Positions 32,777 to 41,315 of a stretch of DNA of 64,000 bases are shown here, piece by piece (the stretch's first letter is position 1; the number at the start of each line of letters is the position of its first letter). The DNA lies in assembly GCA_963851295.1 (NCBI GenBank), contig CAWKOS010000009.1, positions 124,001 to 188,000 on the forward strand, written 5' to 3'. The notes under the pieces are model-generated. The model ran no database searches. It had not been told where the DNA came from and was given only the letters and a program-made list of their open reading frames with translations. The translations under genes were made by a program, and so were the position numbers. The stretch comes from JAOPZW01 sp963851295 (GTDB taxonomy: Bacteria; Actinomycetota; Thermoleophilia; Solirubrobacterales; Solirubrobacteraceae).

Positions 32777-33907
32777 TCACGCCCCGGCGCTGACCGGCAG
32801 CAGGGCGACCGCCTCGGCGCGGCCGCCGCGCGTGCGGGCGTCGACCGTGCCGCGGTGCAGCTGTGCGCGCTCCCGCGCGCGGCTCAGGGCGGCGCCGACG
32901 TCGCCGCGGCGCCCGGCGTGGCCGGCGACGCGGATCTCGAGCGCGTCCTCGCCGAAGCGCACGCCGACCTCGACGCCGGGCGAGTCGTCGAGCGCGCTCA
33001 GCAGGTGCTCGACGATGCGATAGGCGGAGAGCTCGACGCCAGCGGGCAGCACCCGCGGGCTGCCCTGGACCGTCAGCCGGGCCGCATCCCCCTTGTCGCG
33101 CAGGAGCAGCGCCTGCAGCGAGGTCAGCGTGGGCTGCGGCGACGTCGGGGCGTCGTCGTCGCGCAGGACGCCGACGATGTCGCGCATCTCCTCGAGGGTG
33201 GCACGGCTGGCCTCCTCGATCTGGACGAGCGTCGCGGTGGCCGCGGCGCCGTCGGCGGCGACCTCGGGACCGGCGTCGGCCAGCCGGCTGAGCTCGCCCA
33301 GGCGGCGCGTGAGCAGGACGTCGAGCTCGCCGGACAGCCGCGTGCGGTCCGTGGCCACCTCGAGCCGGGCACGCTCGTCGCGCGCGGAGCGCAGCTCCTC
33401 GGTGCGGTCCTTGAGCTCGCGGACCATCCCGCTGCGCGCGTAGGCGACGCGCCCCAGCCCGTAGGCGACGAAGGTCAGGGGGACGAGGAGGAAGGCCACG
33501 CCGATGGTGTTGGAGTCGGTCGCGGACATCACGAGGATGATCGCCTGGCCGCCCGCGAGCGCCCACAGCGAGGTGGTGCGGTCGAAGCGCGCGGCGATCG
33601 AGAAGACGAGCACGCCCACGACGGGGAACACGACGCCGCAGCGCACGATCGTCCCGAAGAGCGCGGCGTGGACCACGGTCGCGGCGCCGACGACCGCCAG
33701 CGCCTGCAGCGGAGCGGCACGACGCCACAGGACCGGGATCGTCACGGCGAGGAAGGTCGGGATCGCCAGCCAGCTGGCGTCGACGTCGGCATCGGTGACG
33801 TTGCCGTACATCAGCAGGACGCCGAGGGCGCTGAGCACGACCGCGATCGCGATGTCCAGCCGGCCGATCGGCTCCCCCGTATGACCCATCGTGCGCATCA
33901 TCTCCAT
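32777..33907 (-). CDS. Degenerate histidine-kinase-like membrane protein
   Basis: About 376 residues from ATG 33907; ATG 33901 has better spacing from GGAGGG (33910-33915) and ATG 33976 is also open. Five membrane segments (~20-160) and a coiled coil precede a HisKA_3-like helix in which the usual ELHDV reads GELDVLL, so the phospho-acceptor His is gone. The N-box is AYRIVEHLLSALDDSPG without its Asn, and the G-box GDVGAALSRARERA is weak. Probably a pseudokinase that senses and pairs with the intact kinase downstream. Confidence 0.82.
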   Translation of the reverse strand: MEMMRTMGHTGEPIGRLDIAIAVVLSALGVLLMYGNVTDADVDASWLAIPTFLAVTIPVLWRRAAPLQALAVVGAATVVHAALFGTIVRCGVVFPVVGVLVFSIAARFDRTTSLWALAGGQAIILVMSATDSNTIGVAFLLVPLTFVAYGLGRVAYARSGMVRELKDRTEELRSARDERARLEVATDRTRLSGELDVLLTRRLGELSRLADAGPEVAADGAAATATLVQIEEASRATLEEMRDIVGVLRDDDAPTSPQPTLTSLQALLLRDKGDAARLTVQGSPRVLPAGVELSAYRIVEHLLSALDDSPGVEVGVRFGEDALEIRVAGHAGRRGDVGAALSRARERAQLHRGTVDARTRGGRAEAVALLPVSAGA

Positions 33908-33982
33908 CGCCCTCCAGTTCGTAAAGCCGTTGACCATGGACGAGAGGATGGGCCGCGGCGGGCGCGCCGCCGTCATCCCGCG

Positions 33983-34010
33983 GGGTGAACGTGGCGGGCG
34001 CGGTTCACCC
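33983..34010. promoter_or_regulatory. Inverted repeat between the kinase operon and the cyclase-regulator gene
   Basis: GGGTGAAC at 33983-33990 and its exact complement GTTCACCC at 34003-34010, 12 bases apart, followed by a third GGGTGAC-like half-site at 34015-34021. Lies in the 149-bp divergent gap. Arms and spacing suit a dimeric activator such as the LuxR-type protein encoded 47 bp away; GTTCACC also resembles a PhoP half-site. Confidence 0.5.
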
Positions 34011-34056
34011 GCGGGGGTGACACGCGCCGTGGCAGGGGCGAAGATGCTCCGCGTCG

Positions 34057-35274
34057 ATGGAGGGCTCGTTCGTCACGATCATGTTCACCGACGTCGTCGG
34101 CTCGACGACGCTCTACGACCGCCTCGGCGACGACGAGGGCGACGCGCGGCGCGCGTGTCATTTCGCCGTCCTGCGCGAGGTGGTGGCGGCCCACGGCGGC
34201 CACGAGGTCAAGTCGACGGGCGACGGGCTCATGGTCACCTTCGCGAGCGCGGTCGCCGCCGTGCGCTGCGCGGTCGCGCTCCAGCGCGCGACGACGGGCG
34301 CCGACGACGGCCTGCAGGTGCGCGTCGGCATCGACGCCGGCGAGCCGCTCGAGGAGGCCGGCGACCTCTACGGCACGCCCGTGATCGTCGCCAGCCGTCT
34401 GTGCGACTCGGCCGGCGCGGGCGAAATCCTCGCCTCCCAGGTCGTGCGCCAGATCGCGGGACCGCGCGTGGCCGAGCTCATGCGCCCCGCCGGCACGATC
34501 CGGGTCAAGGGGATCGCCGAGTCGGTGTCGACGGCGCTCGTGCGCTGGCGCGGGGACGAAGACGACGAGGACGCGCCGCCGGGACGCGAGGACGCGCCGC
34601 TGCGCCCGATCACGGTCGTCATCGCCGACGACCAGCGCCTGCTGCGCACCGGCTTCCGCGTGATCCTCGACGCCGAGCCCGACGTCACCGTCGTCGGCGA
34701 GGCGGGCGACGGCTACGCCGCGGTCGACGTCGTCGCCCGCCGGCGGCCCGACGTGGTGCTCATGGACATCCGCATGCCCGAGCTCGACGGGCTGGCGGCG
34801 GCCGAGCGGATCCTGAGCGACCCGGAGTGCGCGACCGCGGTCGTCATGCTCACGACCTTCGACGCAAGCGAGTACGTCTTCAAGGCGCTGCGCATCGGGG
34901 CCACGGGCTTCCTGCTCAAGGACACGCCCTCCGACCGCCTGCTCGACGCCGTGCGCGTGGCGGCGGCCGGGGAGGCGCTCATCGCCCCGCGCATCACGCG
35001 GCGGCTCATCGCCGACTTCGCCCGCGCGTCGCGCCCCGCGGGCGACGGGCTGCCGCCCGCGCTCGCCGAGCTCACGGCACGCGAGGTCGAGGTCCTGCGG
35101 CTCGTGGCGCAGGGCAAGTCCAACGCCGAGATCGCCTCCGAGCTCGTGCTCGGGGAGAACACGATCAAGACCCACGTCGGGCGGCTGCTCGGCAAGCTCG
35201 AGCTGCGCGACCGCGTGCAGGCGGTCGTCCTGGCCTACGAGACCGGGCTCGTCACGCCCGACGTCCCGGTCTGA
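34057..35274 (+). CDS. Class III nucleotide cyclase fused to a NarL-type response regulator
   Basis: 405 residues. Residues 1-165: class III cyclase domain with first metal Asp D12 (FTDVVGST), K52 and second metal Asp D56 (VKSTGDG), GIDAGE, and ASR with R114; the usual Asn four residues before that Arg is I110, so activity may be low. Acidic linker 166-182. Residues 184-300: receiver with D191/D192, phospho-acceptor D237 (LMDIRMPELDG) and FLLKD. C-terminal LuxR helix-turn-helix (LTAREVEVL, NAEIASELVLGENTIKTHVGRL). Divergent from the kinase pair, its likely partners. Confidence 0.9.
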   Translation: MEGSFVTIMFTDVVGSTTLYDRLGDDEGDARRACHFAVLREVVAAHGGHEVKSTGDGLMVTFASAVAAVRCAVALQRATTGADDGLQVRVGIDAGEPLEEAGDLYGTPVIVASRLCDSAGAGEILASQVVRQIAGPRVAELMRPAGTIRVKGIAESVSTALVRWRGDEDDEDAPPGREDAPLRPITVVIADDQRLLRTGFRVILDAEPDVTVVGEAGDGYAAVDVVARRRPDVVLMDIRMPELDGLAAAERILSDPECATAVVMLTTFDASEYVFKALRIGATGFLLKDTPSDRLLDAVRVAAAGEALIAPRITRRLIADFARASRPAGDGLPPALAELTAREVEVLRLVAQGKSNAEIASELVLGENTIKTHVGRLLGKLELRDRVQAVVLAYETGLVTPDVPV

Positions 35275-35280
35275 GCGCGC

Positions 35281-36060
35281 TCAGCCCAGGGTCTCGACGA
35301 GGTCGGCCACCGAGTCGACGACCCGCGAGGCGCGGTAGGGGAAGCGGTCGGCCATGTCGGCGGTGGTCACGCCGCTGAGGACGAGCACGGTGTGCAGCCC
35401 GGCCTCCAGGCCCGCGACCACGTCGGTGTCCATCCGGTCGCCGATCATCGCCGTGGTCTCGGAGTGCGCGTCGATCGCGTTGAGCGCCGAGCGCATCATC
35501 AGCGGGTTGGGCTTGCCGACGAAGTAGGGGTCCACGCCGGTCGCCTTGCTGATGAGGGCGGCGACCGAGCCGGTGGCGGGCATCGGCCCCTCGGTCGACG
35601 GGCCGGTGTTGTCGGGGTTGGTCGCGATGAAGCGCGCGCCGTCGACGATCAGGCGGATCGCCTGGGTGATGCGCCCGAAGCTGTAGATGCGCGTCTCGCC
35701 GAGGACGACGTAGTCGGGGTTGCGCTCCGTGAGCGTGTAGCCCGCCTCGTGCATGGCGGTGGTCAGCCCCGCCTCGCCGATGACGAACGCCGAGCCGCCC
35801 GGCCGCTGGTCGCGCAGGAAGGCGGCGGTGGCCAGCGCCGAGGTGAAGATCGCCTCCTCGGGGACCACGAGCCCGCTGGCGCGCAGGCGCGCGGACAGGT
35901 CGCGGCGGGTGTAGATCGAGTTGTTGGTGAGGACGAGGAAGGGCAGCCCGAGCTCGCGGAGGCGGTCCAGGAAGCGGTCGGCCCCCGGGATCGCCTGCTC
36001 CTCGTGCACGAGCACGCCGTCCATGTCCATCAGCCATGAGCGGATCTCTCGGCCGGGCAC
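35281..36060 (-). CDS. HAD-superfamily hydrolase, NagD/class IIA type
   Basis: 259 residues from GTG 36060. HAD motif I is MDMDGVL with nucleophile Asp, motif II TNNS, then the class IIA cap, FVGKPNP (motif III Lys) and IGDRMDTDV (motif IV). Such phosphatases act on sugar or nucleotide monophosphates such as UMP or p-nitrophenyl phosphate; exact substrate unknown. Convergent with the cyclase-regulator gene, whose stop lies 6 bp away. Confidence 0.9.
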   Translation of the reverse strand: MPGREIRSWLMDMDGVLVHEEQAIPGADRFLDRLRELGLPFLVLTNNSIYTRRDLSARLRASGLVVPEEAIFTSALATAAFLRDQRPGGSAFVIGEAGLTTAMHEAGYTLTERNPDYVVLGETRIYSFGRITQAIRLIVDGARFIATNPDNTGPSTEGPMPATGSVAALISKATGVDPYFVGKPNPLMMRSALNAIDAHSETTAMIGDRMDTDVVAGLEAGLHTVLVLSGVTTADMADRFPYRASRVVDSVADLVETLG

Positions 36061-36084
36061 CCGCGCAGAGTAGCCTCGCCGGGC

Positions 36085-37242
36085 GTGGCGAGCGCGGTCG
36101 ATAACCAAACCACCACGCCGGCGCCGGTCCAGCGCGTCTCGACGCTCGAGCTCTTCTTCGACCTCGTCTTCGTCTTCACGGTCACCCAGCTCACCGCGGT
36201 GCTGACCCATGACCTGTCGTGGACCTCGCTGGGGCGCGTCGTGGTCATGCTCGCCCTCATCTGGTGGATGTACGGCGGCTACGCGTGGCTGACGAACTCG
36301 ATCTCCACGCGCGGGCTGCGCCAGCGGGCCGTCCTGCTGGGCGGCATGGCCGGGTACCTCGTCCTCGCCCTCGCCGTGCCCGAGGCCTTCGACGGCAGCG
36401 GCCTGGCCTTCGGCGTGGGCTACCTCGTCGTGGTCGCCGTCCACGCCTCGCTGTTCGTCTGGACGGCGTCGGCGCAGTCCTCGTGGGCCTTCCTCGGGAT
36501 CGCCCCCTACAACCTCTTCAACGCCGGGCTCGTGGTCGCGGGCGGGGCGATCGGCGGCACGGCCGAGGCGGTGCTGTGGACCGCGGCGGCGGTCCTCGAG
36601 TGGTCGACGCCGTGGATCGCCAACCGCGAGCGCCAGAGCAGCTTCGCGATCTCCGCCGCGCACTTCGTCGAGCGCCACGGGCTCGTGGTCCTGATCGCCA
36701 TCGGCGAGTCGGTGGTGGCGATCGGGATCGGCGCCGCCGGGCTGAAGGTCGACGCCGAGCTCGTGGCCGCGGCGGTCCTCGGGCTGCTGCTCAGCGCCGG
36801 CCTGTGGTGGGCCTACTTCGGCGCCGACGACGACGAGCAGGCCGAGCGCGCGCTCACCGACGCCCCCGCCGAGCGCCAGCCGTGGATCGCGCTGGAGGGC
36901 TTCGGCATCGCCCACTACTTCCTGCTGCTCGGGGTCGTCCTGACCGCCGCGGGCATCAAGAAGGGCGTCGGCCACGCCTACGACCCGCTCGACGCCGCCG
37001 AGGCGCTCGTCCTCGGCGGCGGCGTGGCGCTCTTCCTCGCCGCCGACGTCGCCTTCCGCCGCGTCCTCGGCCTCGGCCGCGCGCCGCACCGCACGGTCGC
37101 CGCCGTGCTCGCGCTGGCCACCGTCCCGCTGGGCACGGAGGTCGCCGCGGTGGCACAGGTGGCGGCGCTCGTCGTCGTGCTCGCCGCCGCCCTCGCCGGC
37201 GAGACGTCGATCAGCCCGGGTGCGGGTCGGCGCAGCGGATAG
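36085..37242 (+). CDS. LtrA-family (low-temperature-requirement A) membrane protein
   Basis: 385 residues from GTG 36085, with about ten membrane segments. The hallmark LELFFDLVFVFTVTQLT near the N-terminus, WWMYGGYAWLTN, and ERHGLVVLIAIGESVVAIG are the conserved LtrA phrases. First found in Listeria as needed for growth in the cold; molecular function unknown. Divergent from the NagD-type gene by 24 bp; its end overlaps the convergent copper-protein gene by 32 bp. Confidence 0.9.
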   Translation: MASAVDNQTTTPAPVQRVSTLELFFDLVFVFTVTQLTAVLTHDLSWTSLGRVVVMLALIWWMYGGYAWLTNSISTRGLRQRAVLLGGMAGYLVLALAVPEAFDGSGLAFGVGYLVVVAVHASLFVWTASAQSSWAFLGIAPYNLFNAGLVVAGGAIGGTAEAVLWTAAAVLEWSTPWIANRERQSSFAISAAHFVERHGLVVLIAIGESVVAIGIGAAGLKVDAELVAAAVLGLLLSAGLWWAYFGADDDEQAERALTDAPAERQPWIALEGFGIAHYFLLLGVVLTAAGIKKGVGHAYDPLDAAEALVLGGGVALFLAADVAFRRVLGLGRAPHRTVAAVLALATVPLGTEVAAVAQVAALVVVLAAALAGETSISPGAGRRSG

Positions 37243-39070
37243 TCAGGTCGCGCACGGCCATCGTCGGGTGCGCCGCGATGGCCGCCACCGGGTCGCCCCC
37301 GGGGAAGGGCTTGTCGAACGGGTAGCCCATCGCGCGCGCGTCGGGGTAGTCGTCCTCGGCGCCGCAGAAGCTCATGGACCCGCAGGTGTTCGCCTCGTTG
37401 GCGTTGTCGAGGGCGTGGTCCGTCACGGCCGCCATGAGCTTGAACGGAGCGCCGTCCGCGCTCGACGCTCCGCTCGGCAGCAGCAGGCCGTACGGCCACC
37501 CGCAGTCGCACCACAGCGACCGCGCGTCGCCGACCCGCGCCGCCCCGGGCGCCTTCAGCCCCTTGCGCTTGATCACCGACGAGCGCGCGTCGGGCTGGGC
37601 GACGAGGTTGACGCCCTTGTGCAGGACCGCGTGGAACTTGTCGAGCTCGATCCATCGGCGCCGGTTGCCCGCGAGCTCCGCGTGGGCGAGGAAGAGCCGC
37701 ACCGTCACGGCCTGGTCGTGGTCGAACAGGCTCTCGATCCGCAGGACGGTCAGGAACGGATCGTGCTCGAGGAGGATCGCGTCGTCGACCGTCGGCTTGT
37801 CCGCCCACGGGACAGTCACGCGCGAGGCCACGAAGCGCGTCGTGAGCTGGTCGACGGCCGGCGGCCCGAAGGCGGCGGGGTCCTCGCCGAAGGTCTGCGT
37901 CGCCCACGCCGAGAAGTCGCCGCCTTCCGCATCCACGCCGGTGCTGGGGACGAGGGCGATGTCGTCGTGGCCCCTGAAGGCGACGGCGGCGGCGAAGGCG
38001 TCGTGGTCGTTGGCGCCCGTCGTGTCCTGGTAGGAGGCGTAGAGGTCGTCGATGTGCCCGTGCCAGCGGTAGAAAAACGGGTCGCAGATCGCGGTCTCGA
38101 AGAAGTACATGACGCCCGGGAAGACGTCCCCGGTGGCGTCGACGACGTTGGCGGCGAGCACGTGCCCGTTGTTGTGCAGCGACCCGTAGCGGTCGAGCAC
38201 CAGGAACTCGTCGGCGTCGGGGTCCCGTGGACGAGAGGCCTCGGTCGCGGCGCCGAGGAGCGGCGAGGTCAGGGCGTGCGTGGCGTGGCTCGCCAGCGTG
38301 ACCGCGTCATCCTCCACCGCCTTGGTGAGCTTGCGGTGCGCGAACGCCAGGTTGGCCACGGGCACCGACTGGCGCGGGTCGGGGTCGACGAAGTCGCGCA
38401 GCGGCGTGCCGGGCGGGCGCGTCGTGTAGCCGGGCAGCCCGTAGCCCTCGGCGATCGGGCGCGTGTAGGCCTCGTGCGCGTCCGCTCCGACCGGGTCGAA
38501 GGGCACCGCCTCCGGCAGGCCCGCCAGCCCGCGCTCGGTGGCGTACCTGGCCATCATCTGCTGGTGCATGTAGAGGAACAGCTCCCCCTGACGCTTCTGC
38601 GTCAGGCGGCCGTCCGGAGGAACGCCCGGGTACACGTCGTGCCAGTGCATGTGATGGTCGCTGGTGCGCGGGTCCTGGCGATACCAGTCGAGGGCCCGCT
38701 CGGCGGCGGGCTCGGTCAGCGGGTTGGGCACCGGGAACACGTCCTGCGCCGTGACCGCCGCCGGCGGCGCCGCGGCGGGCGCCGGTTGCGCGGCGACCTC
38801 GACGGCCGGCACGACGAGCTCGGCGCGGGCGGCCGGGCTGTGGGTGACCATCAGCTTGGTGGCGTGCTTGACGACGCCGGTGAGCTCGTCGGACGCCTCC
38901 GCCTCCTCGAGCGCCGCCTGCGGGCCGTCGCGGTCGGCCGTCGCGATCAGACGGGCGGCGAGCGCCGCCGAGCGCTCCAGGTGGTCCTCGCGGAAGTGCG
39001 AGAACTGCTCGCCGGCGGTGTCAGATGGCGCCGTCAGCAGCGCGTCGAGACGGTCCTGCAGCTCGGTCAT
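37211..39070 (-). CDS. Type-3 copper protein of arthropod hemocyanin/phenoloxidase type
   Basis: 619 residues. CuA site: HHMHWHDVYPG (H140, H144) and GELFLYMHQQM (H169). CuB site: SLHNNGH (H299, H303) and DPFFYRWHGHID (H337). The C-terminal domain carries the arthropod signature: CGWPYGLLLPSG, MAAVTDH and CGAEDDYPDARAMGYPFDKPF, as in insect prophenoloxidase and hemocyanin rather than ordinary bacterial tyrosinase. The N-terminal ~105 residues are a helical region with an Ala/Pro linker and no signal peptide. Expected to bind O2 at a dicopper centre and perhaps oxidise phenols. Lies 61 bp downstream of glgB on the same strand. Confidence 0.88.
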   Translation of the reverse strand: MTELQDRLDALLTAPSDTAGEQFSHFREDHLERSAALAARLIATADRDGPQAALEEAEASDELTGVVKHATKLMVTHSPAARAELVVPAVEVAAQPAPAAAPPAAVTAQDVFPVPNPLTEPAAERALDWYRQDPRTSDHHMHWHDVYPGVPPDGRLTQKRQGELFLYMHQQMMARYATERGLAGLPEAVPFDPVGADAHEAYTRPIAEGYGLPGYTTRPPGTPLRDFVDPDPRQSVPVANLAFAHRKLTKAVEDDAVTLASHATHALTSPLLGAATEASRPRDPDADEFLVLDRYGSLHNNGHVLAANVVDATGDVFPGVMYFFETAICDPFFYRWHGHIDDLYASYQDTTGANDHDAFAAAVAFRGHDDIALVPSTGVDAEGGDFSAWATQTFGEDPAAFGPPAVDQLTTRFVASRVTVPWADKPTVDDAILLEHDPFLTVLRIESLFDHDQAVTVRLFLAHAELAGNRRRWIELDKFHAVLHKGVNLVAQPDARSSVIKRKGLKAPGAARVGDARSLWCDCGWPYGLLLPSGASSADGAPFKLMAAVTDHALDNANEANTCGSMSFCGAEDDYPDARAMGYPFDKPFPGGDPVAAIAAHPTMAVRDLTIRCADPHPG

Positions 39071-39131
39071 GTGACACCAACTTCGGACGGTGGCCGATCA
39101 GGGCCACCGTAACCGACCTGGTGCGCCGTGC

Positions 39132-41315
39132 CTAGCGGTCGGGCACGAGCCAGACCACGCTCAGCGGCGGCAGCGTGAGCTCGGCCGAGAAGGGCTGGCC
39201 GTGCCAGCCGGTCCCCTCGGCCTCGACGCCGCCGAGGTTGCCGGTGTTGCTGCCGCCGTAGACGCCGGCGTCGGTGTTGACCAGCTCGCGCCAGCGGCCC
39301 GCCTGCGGCAGGCCGAGGCGGTAGCCCGGGCGCGGCACCGGCGAGAGGTTGCAGATGACGGCGACGACGTCGCGCGTCGGGTCCTGGCCGGCGCGGCAGA
39401 AGGCGACGACGTTGTTCTCGGCGTCGTTGGGCTCGAGCCAGTAGAAGCCGCGATCGGAGTCGTCGATCTGCCACATCGCCGGGTGGTCGCGATAGGCGCG
39501 GTTGAGGTCGCGCACGAGCGCCTGGACGCCGGCGTTCTCGGGGTTCTCGAGCAGGTGCCAGTCGAGCGAGCGCTCGTGGCTCCACTCGTCCTCCTGGGCC
39601 AGCTCGCCGCCCATGAAGAGCAGCTTCTTGCCGGGGTGCGCCCACATGTAGGCGTAGAGCGCGCGCAGGTTGGCGAGCTTCTGCCAGCGGTCGCCCGGCA
39701 TCTTCGAGTACAGCGAGCCCTTGCCGTGGACCACCTCGTCGTGGCTGAGGGGCAGGATGAAGTTCTCGCTGAAGGCGTAGACGAGCGAGAAGGTCAGCTC
39801 GTGGTGGTGGTAGCGGCGGTGGATCGGGTCCTGCTGGAAGTAGCCCAGCGTGTCGTGCATCCAGCCCATGTTCCACTTGAAGCCGAAGCCCAGGCCGCCG
39901 ACGTAGGTCGGCCGCGAGACGCCCGGCCAGGCGGTCGACTCCTCGGCCGCCGAGACGATCCCCGGCTCGCGCCCGTAGGCGACCTCGTTGAGCTCCTTGA
40001 GGAAGGAGACGGCCTCAAGGTCCTCGCGCCCGCCGAACTCGTTGGGGACCCACTGGCCCTCCTTGCGCGAGTAGTCGAGGTAGAGCATCGAGGCGACGGC
40101 GTCGACGCGCAGCCCGTCGGCGTGGTGCTCGCGCAGCCAGTACAGGGCGCTCGAGAGCAGGAAGTTGCGCACCTCGTGGCGGCCGAAGTTGAAGATCAGC
40201 GTGCCCCAGTCGGGGTGCGAGCCGCGGCGCGGGTCGGCGTGCTCGAAGAGCGCCGTGCCGTCGAAGCGCGCGAGCGCCCACTCGTCGCGCGGGAAGTGCG
40301 CGGGGACCCAGTCGAGGATCACGCCGACGCCCTTCTGGTGCAGGCGGTCGACGAAGGCGCGGAACTGGTCGGGCGTGCCGAAGCGCGGCGTGGGCGCGAA
40401 GTAGGAGGTCACCTGGTAGCCCCACGACCCGCTGAACGGGTGGGCCATCACGGGCATGAGCTCGACGTGCGTGAAGCCGAGGTCGGTGACGTAGGCGGCC
40501 AGCTCGTCGGCCAGCTCGAGGTAGGTCAGCGAGCGGTTGTCCTCCAGCGGGTTCAGCCGCCAGGAGCCGAGGTGGACCTCGTAGATCGACATCGGCTCGC
40601 GCAGCGCCTCGCCCTCCTCGCGGCGCGCCATCCAGCCGTCGTCGCCCCACTCGTAGCGCTCGCGGTTGACCACGGAGTTGGTCTTCGGCGGCAGCTCGGC
40701 CTCGAACGCGAAGGGATCGGCGCGCAGCAGCAGCTCGCCGTCCTGGGCGCGCAGCTCGAACTTGTAGCGCGAGCCCTCGGCCACCCCCGGCACGAAGAGC
40801 TCCCAGATCCCCGACGCGCCGAGCGAGCGCATCGGGTGCAGGCGTCCGTCCCAGGAGTTGAAGTCGCCCACCACGGAGACCGAGCGGGCGCTCGGCGCCC
40901 ACACGGCGAAGGCCACGCCGGTGGCGCCGTCGAGCTCGATGAGGTGGGCGCCGAGCTTCTCGTAGAGCTCCTCGTGACGCCCCTCGCCGGCGAGGTAGAG
41001 GTCGATCTCGCCCAGCGTCGGGGGGAAGGCGTACGGGTCGCGCAGCGTGTAGCTCTCGCCCGGCGCGTAGTCGACCTCGAGCTCGTAGCGCAGCGGCAGC
41101 GAGGCCCCCGTGAGCTCGCCCTCGAAGAGGCCGGCCGGGTGGCGCTGGGTCAGCTCGACCGGGTCGCCGCCCTCCGGGCGCGCGACGACCTTGGCCGCGG
41201 CGGGGCGGAAGGCGCGCACGACGACGCCGCCGTTCTGCGGGTGCGCTCCGAGCAGGCGGTGCGGGTCGGCCAGGTCGCGTTGGACGATGGCTTCGATGTC
41301 GGCCTCGACGCTCAC
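39132..41315 (-). CDS. glgB: 1,4-alpha-glucan branching enzyme
   Basis: 727 residues from GTG 41315, overlapping the maltokinase stop by 4 bp (GTGA). Has the N1 domain (IEAIVQRDLADPHRLLGAHP), CBM48 (GVAFAVWAPSARSVSVVGDFNSW) and GH13_9 barrel with catalytic Asp in GLRVDAVASMLYLDY, Glu in VSAAEEST and Asp in PLSHDEVVHGKGS; ends with a beta domain. Adds alpha-1,6 branches to the glucan made by GlgE. Part of the operon glgE-treS-mak-glgB. Confidence 0.96.
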   Translation of the reverse strand: MSVEADIEAIVQRDLADPHRLLGAHPQNGGVVVRAFRPAAAKVVARPEGGDPVELTQRHPAGLFEGELTGASLPLRYELEVDYAPGESYTLRDPYAFPPTLGEIDLYLAGEGRHEELYEKLGAHLIELDGATGVAFAVWAPSARSVSVVGDFNSWDGRLHPMRSLGASGIWELFVPGVAEGSRYKFELRAQDGELLLRADPFAFEAELPPKTNSVVNRERYEWGDDGWMARREEGEALREPMSIYEVHLGSWRLNPLEDNRSLTYLELADELAAYVTDLGFTHVELMPVMAHPFSGSWGYQVTSYFAPTPRFGTPDQFRAFVDRLHQKGVGVILDWVPAHFPRDEWALARFDGTALFEHADPRRGSHPDWGTLIFNFGRHEVRNFLLSSALYWLREHHADGLRVDAVASMLYLDYSRKEGQWVPNEFGGREDLEAVSFLKELNEVAYGREPGIVSAAEESTAWPGVSRPTYVGGLGFGFKWNMGWMHDTLGYFQQDPIHRRYHHHELTFSLVYAFSENFILPLSHDEVVHGKGSLYSKMPGDRWQKLANLRALYAYMWAHPGKKLLFMGGELAQEDEWSHERSLDWHLLENPENAGVQALVRDLNRAYRDHPAMWQIDDSDRGFYWLEPNDAENNVVAFCRAGQDPTRDVVAVICNLSPVPRPGYRLGLPQAGRWRELVNTDAGVYGGSNTGNLGGVEAEGTGWHGQPFSAELTLPPLSVVWLVPDR

